DNA from: Undibacterium_A arcticum
GTDB lineage: Bacteria; Pseudomonadota; Gammaproteobacteria; Burkholderiales; Burkholderiaceae_D
Reading direction: 5' to 3' (one strand)
Assembly (NCBI RefSeq): GCF_042660705.1
Contig: NZ_JBHSUQ010000003.1
DNA: 64,000 nucleotides
Shown here piece by piece: positions 56,954 through 64,000 of the stretch; the first letter of the stretch is position 1; every line of letters begins with the position of its first letter. Position numbers and translations under genes: made by a program. The notes under the pieces were generated by a model. That model saw only the letters and a list, made by a program, of their open reading frames with translations. It searched no databases and had not been told where the DNA came from.

Positions 56954-57588
56954 TTATTGAATTCGCCAGCCGGTGATTTTTTTCTCTCGATCGTCATACG
57001 GCACGCAGAAGGTTTTATTTCCCTCGACCCGCTTTTGTCCAGCACTACACTGAATAAGTGATCTGACATCGTTCAGTTCTGCCATATGCCGGGCTGCTAC
57101 ACCTTCTGGGCTGACTGCCCACGCGACTTGCGCCGCACTACTGCGGGAACCGATCGCAAAAGCACTCCAGGCGAGCAAGCACATTGCCATTGCCGCGACG
57201 CCAATGCTTACAGTGAGGCCCAAAATGAATTTGTTGCGGGAATCCGCAATGGTGATTTGTTTCGAGGATGCGATGACCTCTTGCGCCATTTCCCGAGCCG
57301 CCTTCGCGACACTTTCTACCAGGTTGGCTTTTACATGGCGGTCTGCCGCTTCCGCCGTATGCTCCAAGGCAATCTTGTGTTCTGCAATGAGACGATGTGC
57401 TTGCTCCGCAATTTTTGCGGGGATCTCTTCATACAAAATTTCATAGTGACCGAAGGCCAGCAGCAACGACCACACCGAATCGTGCTCACTGAAATTGCAT
57501 ATTTCTTTAATTTATAGAATTTGCTAATGTCCTCGGCAGAGGGTTCCCGGCCAATCAGGACTCGCAAGGCTTCTTCGATAGGTTTCAT
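56954..57588 (-). CDS. TraM-like membrane protein with coiled coil, frameshifted
   Basis: About 211 aa. The start at 57588 (MKPIEEALRVLIGREPSAED) breaks at an A-run near 57505; the rest continues 'NFSEHDSVWSLLLAFGHYEI' with a helical coiled coil, a membrane helix ('FILGLTVSIGVAAMAMCLLA') and a periplasmic tail with two Cys. This layout resembles TraM-like proteins that follow ParA-like TraL in IncP transfer operons. Its start immediately follows the stop of the ParA-like gene upstream (57589). Confidence 0.5.
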
Positions 57589-58278
57589 TTATTCCCCCAA
57601 GAGAACTTCGTCCAGTGCTTCAAACATGTTGTCGCGCCAATCCGCAACAATGAGTTTTGCATAGGTAAAGTTGGTGTGCGCATCGCCGGTTTGTTCTGAA
57701 AATTCTTGAAATGGCATACTTGATTCCCGAACCAGCATCATTATTTTGAAGGCCATTCTAGGGAAGAGAATCGTCTGATCTGCATATTTCGCTCCGAAGG
57801 TTTGATCAAAATGACCGAATTCAGAGGGGGAACCAAAGCATAGATTTTTAACAGGAAAGACGTTTTTGAACGAGCCGGAAAGCTTGTCAAACAGATGAAG
57901 TCCGTCCGGAAGTGTGTTGATTACGAACAACACCTTAATTTCAAAATCATAGCTGTCGGCCAGACGTTCCAGGCGTTGAAAGTAGAGGATTGCTCGCTCA
58001 CTAATTCCATCCGGTAGGTTGGTGACAACATGACCGTTAAATCCTGTTTCGCAAATGAAGTCTGAGAATAGTGGCCAGCCAGTCTCTTCGTTCAGATCAA
58101 ATTGCTTTGTGGTCGCGGTATCACAAAAGGACGCATGAACATCCGGGGTCCGTTTGTCACCGTCCACGATCAAAACCGGCGTTTGGTTGCGGCGAAGCCA
58201 TTCGACCATGCTTTTAGCGACGACAGATTTACCAACGCCACCCTTATTCCCAGCAATTAACCAGACGACTTTATCCAT
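57589..58278 (-). CDS. ParA/StbB/TraL-like ATPase 2
   Basis: About 229 aa from the ATG at 58278 (MDKVVWLIAGNKGGVGKSVV). Deviant Walker A KGGVGKS, then 'VLIVDGDKRTPDVH'. Longer upstream starts exist but the motif at 58332 lies between. It is similar in organisation to its neighbour (58350-59117), so the pair probably arose by duplication. The TraL/StbB type of ATPase acts in plasmid transfer and stability. Confidence 0.65.
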   Translation of the reverse strand: MDKVVWLIAGNKGGVGKSVVAKSMVEWLRRNQTPVLIVDGDKRTPDVHASFCDTATTKQFDLNEETGWPLFSDFICETGFNGHVVTNLPDGISERAILYFQRLERLADSYDFEIKVLFVINTLPDGLHLFDKLSGSFKNVFPVKNLCFGSPSEFGHFDQTFGAKYADQTILFPRMAFKIMMLVRESSMPFQEFSEQTGDAHTNFTYAKLIVADWRDNMFEALDEVLLGE

Positions 58279-58331
58279 ATTTTTTGGGGGGGAGGGGAGA
58301 AGGAGAGATCGCCCGGCGCCCCGCCCCCATT

Positions 58332-58347
58332 TTTCCAACGTCGGAAA
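58332..58347. promoter_or_regulatory. 16-bp backbone operator-like motif, copy 9
   Basis: TTTCCAACGTCGGAAA, 2 bp after the stop of the 58350-59117 gene and about 54 bp before the start of ATPase 2. Confidence 0.7.
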
Positions 58348-58349
58348 TG

Positions 58350-59117
58350 TTAGGTGCCCAAGGCTTCTTGTAATTGATCGAATTGACGATGATTTTCTTG
58401 CAACCACATCAGCAATTCCATATTTTCGGAAGGCGTCAGTTTGTGTGCCGATTTGCTAACGTCCTGAACAGGAACGACCGCCGTGCTAAACGGCATCACG
58501 TTTTCATTGTCCGCAAACAATTTGTCAACAGTTCGTTCGTGCAGCTCAGACAAGCAAATAGTTCGGCCACCGGAAGCTTCGAACTTCTTCCGAGTTTCGC
58601 TGTTGTCCCAGCGGCTAAATTTGTCTTCATCGCCAAAGAAAAGGTTTTTTACAACAATCTTTGAATGAAGCCTGTCACCGACAACGTTCATCGCTTCGGC
58701 CAGGAGATTGATACTGTCGGGCAAACGATTGATCACCCAATACATATTGACTGGCCTGTTAAGCATGGCGCAGGTTTCGAAGAAGCGCGCGGATTCTCGC
58801 TTGAAGTCGCCGCCGATGCCGGCCGGCAGGGAAACAATGATGGAATCATCCGGCTTCGCAATCATGAAATCGGTTAAGTCCATCCATCCTTCATGCACCC
58901 TCAGATTGCTGTTGATGACGGGGATACTGTCACCAAACATCCTCGACACATCGGGATTGCGCGTATCGCCATCAACCAGAGCCGCAGGCACTTTCCGTTT
59001 TACCAGCCAGTCCGTAAAAACTGAGCAAGTCCAACTCTTGCCCACGCCCCCTTTGTCGCCGTGAAATAGCTCTACCGGTTTGCCGGCAGGTTTTTTCTTT
59101 TCCGAATTTGTAGCCAT
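58350..59117 (-). CDS. ParA/StbB/TraL-like ATPase 1
   Basis: 255 aa. 'LFHGDKGGVGKSWTCSVFTD' holds the deviant Walker A (KGGVGKS), followed by 'AALVDGDTRNPDVSRMFGDS' and 'SIIVSLPAGIGGD' in the Walker B position. It heads a minus-strand operon with ATPase 2, the TraM-like gene and the 56125-56932 gene. Function inferred: positioning or mobilisation of plasmid DNA during conjugation. Confidence 0.65.
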   Translation of the reverse strand: MATNSEKKKPAGKPVELFHGDKGGVGKSWTCSVFTDWLVKRKVPAALVDGDTRNPDVSRMFGDSIPVINSNLRVHEGWMDLTDFMIAKPDDSIIVSLPAGIGGDFKRESARFFETCAMLNRPVNMYWVINRLPDSINLLAEAMNVVGDRLHSKIVVKNLFFGDEDKFSRWDNSETRKKFEASGGRTICLSELHERTVDKLFADNENVMPFSTAVVPVQDVSKSAHKLTPSENMELLMWLQENHRQFDQLQEALGT

Positions 59118-59187
59118 GACTGACCTTTATAAAAGTATTGATTGTTTATTACATTCTACATTAAATATGTTACAGAATTGCGATGAT

Positions 59188-59370
59188 CTGTAGGGAGGCG
59201 GAATACATGACACTGCGGATACATAGAAATCAGCCAACTTGGCAACCTGGCTAAGTACCGCACTGGTACAGGCCAAGCCGAAATAGCGAAACTGAGCGGA
59301 CTCGCCACATGAATTGCTGACACCAGGCTATGCTTCGAGACTCAACAAAAGAATGTCTCAGACCGGCCAT
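59188..59370 (+). repeat. 182-183 bp direct repeat, copy B
   Basis: Near-identical to 47052-47233 in the same orientation. It marks the right edge of the replication/transfer block; accessory or chromosomal-type sequence follows. Confidence 0.85.
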
Positions 59371-59592
59371 GAGCGGGCATTTACGTATTTATCCGAAAGC
59401 GGTCATCCCACTGGTTGGTGGTATCGCGTCGGCCGGTACCCGGTTATTGGTCACGAAAGTACTGTGCGCATTTTCGAAGAATCAGCAGAACGTCAATATG
59501 CACAAGGGTTTCAAAGAGATGGCTGCGGCAGGATATTGCACAAGCCTCCCGATTATGAGTCACTATCTGTTCAATAAACCACGTTGGCCGTC
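59371..59592. other. Spacer after direct repeat B
   Basis: Short frames exist (for example near 59330-59596) but none is convincing as a gene. Confidence 0.25.
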
Positions 59593-60422
59593 ATGAACTC
59601 TCCGAATAGCAAGTCTATCAATTTGGCCGCTGAACTGAGGTCTGGTCGCCACTATGGCGTGTTTATTGATGACACCGGCTCCCCCGGTCTGATAACTCCC
59701 GGTCTCCATGAGCAGCGGAAGTCGTGGGTCGCAGTACTCGTTCCGCCACATCAAACAGCCGAGGTCATGGATCAACTTCCAAGCGCTCTATCCTACCTTC
59801 AAGAACTAGGACTCAATGATCCTGAGTTGCACTTCACGGAAATTTGGGGCGGAAGGGGTGAGTACAGCAAGCTGGATCTCCAGCAGCGCTTGGGCATATT
59901 TCGCTTTATGGCGCACATCTTTACAACCTACCGCTTTCGGTGCTGGTGCAGACCTTTGATCCCGATAACGCGGCTGATGTTCTCAATCGCGCTAACTGGC
60001 CAGATAATTTTGGCCCCTTGAAGTTTAGCGATCACGAAGACCTTGCATTAATCTTTGCGCTCTTGCGAGTCCGCTTACATCTAAAATCGCTTGAAGGAGG
60101 CAACGCAACGGCCTGCGTAGTAGTAGACGAAGGGCGACTCTCCAACGGTAAGGCAATCATTCTTTCTGGCTTAGCTCCAACTTTTTGTGCAGGCGCGATC
60201 CTGTTCGCTAGTTCACGGCTGGTTCACCCAATCCAACTTGCCGATTTCGCAGCATTCGTGATGAATCGCTGGCAACTACTTCGCGTAAAGGACAGGCTCA
60301 GTAAACTTGATAAAACCCTTCTTGAGATTATTTCGCCCGTTGCAGAGTGCTTCGTCAACATAGACGCTGTGCCAGTTCATGGTTTTCCAAAAATTACAAG
60401 CCTTCGCCAAGGAATGAGCTAA
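59593..60422 (+). CDS. DUF3800 protein, frameshifted
   Basis: About 276 aa from the ATG at 59593. 'YGVFIDDTGSPGL' (acidic motif), 'VVVDEGRLSNGKA' and 'HPIQLADFAAFVMNRWQLLR' (Gln-Asp at the end) match the DUF3800 pattern, which has an RNase H-like fold. The frame breaks near 59940. Such genes occur in phages and genomic islands; no biochemical role is known from the sequence. Confidence 0.7.
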
Positions 60423-60505
60423 ATGACGGCCAACCCTACAGTCAAGCGGGACTGCGCAAAAGCGCGCAGCCCCTTACTTCCACGTTAGCCCCCACCGCCG
60501 TCATC

Positions 60506-61129
60506 ATGCAGCGCATCTATCCAGATCTTGAGTGGTACTCGAAGCAGAGCGCGTCGCGAGGTCTGCCCGTGCGTTGCCCGTACGCGAACGTCCACACTTG
60601 CCCGCGCTACTTTCAAAGCCTTGCTCTTCTGGGAGAACAAGGGACTACTACCCGCATAGACCCGGCGACCGATAGAGCACTCATGGAGAAGTGGCAAGCT
60701 TCGCCTCTTTGGCCAGTAGTTGCCGAGCACGCCACGTCCATTGTCAACAAACGTCTCTACTCCAACTTTTGTCCAGAAGTGAGCTTCGATGTATTCCACC
60801 TCTTTGCATCATCACTCTCACGCTATGCTGACGAAATCGATAGAGACGCTGCGGAGCGCGCCATGGTCAGAGAGGGCTCTTCAGGAACAAACGACTGGCG
60901 ATGGAACTGGTCTCACGTCTCGGAAATGCACTACTCGGAGTGCCCCTTGTACTCGCAGCTCGTCCATCAAACGTCGCAGCCCTCCCACCAAACTCCAACC
61001 AAGCCGGGTGAGAAGCCTACAGAGATCCTCACGCTCAAGCCGGGCGCTTTTGGCATGTCAATCGACATCAAAGGTCTCTTTACACGAGTCGTGCGATGGT
61101 GGCTGTCACGCAATGGGAAATCGGGCTAA
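60506..61129 (+). CDS. Conserved hypothetical protein
   Basis: 207 aa from the ATG at 60506 (MQRIYPDLEWYSKQSASRGL). Contains Cys residues in 'VRCPYANVHTCPRYFQSLAL', which may bind a metal, and a C-terminal Thr/Pro-rich linker ending in an amphipathic helix ('LFTRVVRWWLSRNGKSG'). The type is familiar from proteobacterial islands but has no known role. Confidence 0.45.
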   Translation: MQRIYPDLEWYSKQSASRGLPVRCPYANVHTCPRYFQSLALLGEQGTTTRIDPATDRALMEKWQASPLWPVVAEHATSIVNKRLYSNFCPEVSFDVFHLFASSLSRYADEIDRDAAERAMVREGSSGTNDWRWNWSHVSEMHYSECPLYSQLVHQTSQPSHQTPTKPGEKPTEILTLKPGAFGMSIDIKGLFTRVVRWWLSRNGKSG

Positions 61130-61533
61130 CCCTTGCATCGAGGGGACATGCAAGATCAGGCTTCGCCTGCTGTCGCATGCCCCTCATCGCCAACTTTTGA
61201 CCGATTGAATCCGCAGCCAAAAGCGGACATGTGACTACATTAATAAGCCACCCCTTGGTCGCCTTTTCTTCGCGGAACGCCCACCTGCCCGCATTCTGGG
61301 GTATGTTGGCGGAACTTGCGGCGATTCAGTTTAGCGCATGGCGCTGCCGTGGATATCGCCATGGCGCATGGAAGCATGCCGGGTTCCAACCACGTCCTGC
61401 GCAATAGCATTAGTCTGTCAAATTATCCGTATGCGGCAGCGTTTGTAGAACGCATCGATGTGTCACAAGGCGCCGGCGTGGCGACGGATAATAACGGCCA
61501 CCTCATTTTGAGCACAATTTTTGGAATTTTCCC
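61130..61533. other. Spacer before the YcaO gene
   Basis: No clear gene. A frame at 61340-61510 ('NYPYAAAFVERIDVSQGAG') might be a gene fragment, but nothing supports it. Confidence 0.25.
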
Positions 61534-63738
61534 ATGGAAATCAAGGTCAATTTTCTCGATAAGCTTCGTCTTGAAGCCAAGTTTGATGATTTCACGGTGG
61601 TGGCCGACCAGCCCATCCGCTATAAGGGCGATGGCTCGGCTCCCGGTCCCTTCGATTACTTTCTGGCCTCATCGGCTTTGTGTGCGGCTTACTTTGTGAA
61701 GCTGTACTGTGTAACTCGCAACATTCCGACCGAAAATATCCGCCTGTCGCAGAATAATATTGTTGATCCGGAAAACCGTTACCAGCAGATTTTCAAGATT
61801 CAGGTCGAGTTGCCGGCGGATATCTCTGCCAAAGACCGCCAGGGTATTTTGCGCTCCATCGACCGTTGTACGGTGAAAAAAGTGGTGCAAGCCGGCCCCG
61901 AGTTTGTGATTGAAGAGGTAGCGAATTTAGATGCCGATGCTCAGGCCTTGCTGATGTTGAATCCGACTTCTGAAGCGAGCACCTATATTGCGGGCAAGGA
62001 TTTGCCCTTGGAGCAAACTATCGCCAATATGTCGGGCGTTTTGGCGGGCCTGGGCATTAAGATTGAAATCGCTTCGTGGCGCAATATCATTCCCAATGTG
62101 TGGTCGCTGCATATCCGCGATGCGCACTCGCCGATGTGTTTTACCAATGGCAAGGGAGCGACCAAGGAAAGCGCGTTGGCGTCGGCGTTGGGAGAGTATA
62201 TCGAGCGGCTCAATAACAACCATTTCTACGCCGGTGCGTTTTGGGGCGAAGACATCGCCAATGCGGCGTTTGTACATTACCCGAACGAGCGCTGGTTCAA
62301 GCCTGGCCGTAAAGATGCGCTGCCGGCCGAAATTCTCGATGAATACTGCCTGCCCATTTACAATCCCGATGGCGAATTGCGTGGCTCGCACCTGGTCGAC
62401 ACCAACTCCGGCAATGTGCAGCGCGGTATCTGTTCGCTGCCGTATGTGCGACAGTCGGACGGCAAGGTGGTGTATTTCCCGTCCAACCTGGTCGAAAACC
62501 TCTACGTCAGCAATGGCATGAGTGCCGGTAATACGCTGGCCGAAGCGCAAGTGCAATGCTTGTCCGAAATTTTCGAGCGCGCGGTAAAACGCGAAATTCT
62601 GGAAGGCGAAATGGCATTGCCTGATGTGCCGCACGAAGTGCTGGCGAAATACCCCGGCATTCTGGCCGGGATTCAGGGATTGGAAGAGCAAGGCTTTCCG
62701 GTGCTGGTGAAGGATGCGTCGCTGGGTGGCATCTATCCGGTGATGTGCGTCACCTTGATGAACCCACGAACTGGCGGTGTCTTTGCTTCGTTCGGCGCGC
62801 ACCCAAGCTTCGAGGTGGCGCTGGAACGGAGTCTGACAGAATTGCTACAGGGTCGCAGTTTTGAAGGCCTGAACGAATTACCTCGGCCCACCTTTGCAAG
62901 TGAAGCAGTGACTGAGCCAAATAACTTTGTCGAACACTTCATTGATTCCAGCGGTATTGTGTCGTGGCGCTTTTTCAGTGCCAAAGTGGATTTCGATTTT
63001 GTCGAGTGGGATTTTTCTGGCCAGGGCGAGAATTCCAATGCCGAGGAAGCCGCGACTTTGCTTGGCGTTCTTGAAGACATGGGCAAAGAGGTGTACATGG
63101 CGGTCCATGACCAGCTAGGCGCGGTTGCTTGCCGGATTTTGGTGCCCGGCTATTCGGAAATTTATCCGGTAGAAGATTTGATCTGGGATAACACCAACAA
63201 GGCGCTGTTGTTCCGCGCCGATATCCTGAACTTGCATCGCCTGGACGACGCCAGCCTGGAAGCGCTGCTTGAGCGTTTGGAGAACAGTGAGCTCGATGAG
63301 TACTCCGACATTGCCACCTTGATCGGCATCGAATTCGACGAGAACACAGACTGGGGCCAGCTGACCGTTCTCGAGTTGAAGCTGCTCATACATCTCGCCT
63401 TGCAGCAATTCGAGGCGGCACACGAGCTGGTGGGCGCCTTCTTGCAGTACAACGACAACACGGTCGAGCGCGGATTGTTTTATCAAGCCTTGAACGTGGT
63501 GCTGGAGGTGCTGCTCGATGACGACCTAGAACTGGACGATTACGTGGTCAATTTCCGCCGGATGTATGGCAATCCGCGGATGGACGCGGTGCTGGGCTCA
63601 GTGGACGGCAGCGTGCGCTTCTTTGGCTTGACGCCAAACAGCATGGAACTGGAGGGGCTCGACAGGCACCGCCGCCTGATCGACAACTACAAAAAAATGC
63701 ATATGGCGCGGGCCAATGTGGCGGCTAAAGCCAGTTAG
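61534..63738 (+). CDS. OsmC-YcaO fusion protein
   Basis: 734 aa, intact. Residues about 1-135 are OsmC-like ('GPFDYFLASSALCAAYFVKL'); the large central part is a YcaO domain ('GATKESALASALGEYIERLN', 'NTLAEAQVQCLSEIFERAVK', 'ASFGAHPSFEVALERSLTEL'), with an ATP-dependent amide-activating fold. The C-terminus has helical repeats ('LELKLLIHLALQQFEAAHEL'). YcaO-type enzymes activate peptide amides; E. coli YcaO is linked to RimO-dependent S12 methylthiolation. Codon use and integrity suggest a chromosomal-type gene. Confidence 0.85.
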   Translation: MEIKVNFLDKLRLEAKFDDFTVVADQPIRYKGDGSAPGPFDYFLASSALCAAYFVKLYCVTRNIPTENIRLSQNNIVDPENRYQQIFKIQVELPADISAKDRQGILRSIDRCTVKKVVQAGPEFVIEEVANLDADAQALLMLNPTSEASTYIAGKDLPLEQTIANMSGVLAGLGIKIEIASWRNIIPNVWSLHIRDAHSPMCFTNGKGATKESALASALGEYIERLNNNHFYAGAFWGEDIANAAFVHYPNERWFKPGRKDALPAEILDEYCLPIYNPDGELRGSHLVDTNSGNVQRGICSLPYVRQSDGKVVYFPSNLVENLYVSNGMSAGNTLAEAQVQCLSEIFERAVKREILEGEMALPDVPHEVLAKYPGILAGIQGLEEQGFPVLVKDASLGGIYPVMCVTLMNPRTGGVFASFGAHPSFEVALERSLTELLQGRSFEGLNELPRPTFASEAVTEPNNFVEHFIDSSGIVSWRFFSAKVDFDFVEWDFSGQGENSNAEEAATLLGVLEDMGKEVYMAVHDQLGAVACRILVPGYSEIYPVEDLIWDNTNKALLFRADILNLHRLDDASLEALLERLENSELDEYSDIATLIGIEFDENTDWGQLTVLELKLLIHLALQQFEAAHELVGAFLQYNDNTVERGLFYQALNVVLEVLLDDDLELDDYVVNFRRMYGNPRMDAVLGSVDGSVRFFGLTPNSMELEGLDRHRRLIDNYKKMHMARANVAAKAS

Positions 63739-64000
63739 GGTTACAACGCGCCGAGCGGATTCGTAACATTTGGGGACGATTTTGCTGATTCAGCCAACTT
63801 GTTGCGTCGACCGGTTGAATCCAAGGTCGACTCCCGCCCGTCACGCTAAGAATCTGAATGCCTGGTGCCGGCCACAAAGAGGCGTTCGCCCTCACAACGA
63901 GTTTTGTTAAGCATCTCTTAAGATTTGGCGATGACTGATCGAAATTTCTCTGGTAAGTTATACCAAGGCGCCAGATTGGAGTTACGAGAAAGAATGGCGA
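63739..64000. other. Window end, no gene supported
   Basis: Downstream of the YcaO gene; no full gene or terminator could be supported. Confidence 0.25.

Noticed and set aside
58279..58407. An N-terminal extension of ATPase 2
   Set aside because: It would overlap the end of the upstream gene and read through the 16-bp motif; the P-loop protein begins naturally at 58278.
1..64000. CRISPR arrays, rRNA or tRNA genes
   Set aside because: No regularly spaced direct repeats with unique spacers and no recognisable RNA gene were seen. The only phased repeats are the 22-bp iterons, which have no unique spacers.

Overview
The window reads as a large conjugative plasmid (or an integrated copy of one) from a betaproteobacterium, probably Burkholderiales. 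The evidence is an IncP/Ti-like Trb mating-pair system, KorA/KorB/IncC-like control genes, an IncI1-like thin type IV pilus cluster, a LigD/Ku/MerR-TPR repair locus of a kind common in that order, and an OsmC-YcaO protein. The taxon is inferred from gene content only.

Layout. (1) 1-17.9 kb is backbone. Mostly on the minus strand, it holds a KorA-KfrB regulator, a HerA-like ATPase, a KorB-like/ParA/small DNA-binding operon, and a trb operon in the Ti-plasmid order trbB-C-D-E-x-y-J-L-F-G-I. On the plus strand it holds a TcpQ/OmpA pilus protein and pilM. (2) 17.9-37.3 kb is an accessory island between the convergent 3' ends of pilM and pilV. It contains nested transposon-like units with multi-repeat TGT...ACA ends, an IS1182 copy, an HNH nuclease, a DUF4357 protein, frameshifted ligD and ku, a MerR-TPR regulator, a PD-(D/E)XK-like protein, an IS91 remnant and several unknown small genes. 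(3) 37.3-46.99 kb is the pil operon (pilL, N, O, P, Q, R, S, a PilT-like ATPase, pilV) on the minus strand. (4) 47.05-59.4 kb is the replication, partition and transfer block. It has a short accessory insert, rep with phased iterons, parA-parB with a downstream array of parS-like palindromes interleaved with iterons, traB, and a transfer operon with two ParA-like ATPases. A 182-183 bp direct repeat lies at both edges. (5) 59.4-64 kb is accessory or chromosome-like: a DUF3800 protein, an unknown protein and OsmC-YcaO.

The strongest unexplained signal is a 16-bp near-palindrome, TTTCCGACGTTGGAAA. I found nine exact copies (counting both orientations), all in backbone blocks and none in the 19.4-kb island or the right end. 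It lies upstream of the pil, par and transfer operons, and even inside pilS and trbE coding sequence. It behaves like the operator set of a plasmid-wide regulator comparable to KorB of IncP plasmids, and the KorB-like protein at 2743-3870 is the obvious candidate reader.

Many conserved genes are broken by single-base shifts, most of them missing bases in short homopolymers: trbB, C, E, F, G, I, L, pilN, Q, R, S, V, korB, traB, ligD, ku and the IS1182 transposase. This pattern fits uncorrected sequencing deletions better than decay. I therefore give whole-gene spans and mark where the frame shifts. No relaxase and no clear VirD4-type coupling protein were recognised in the window.
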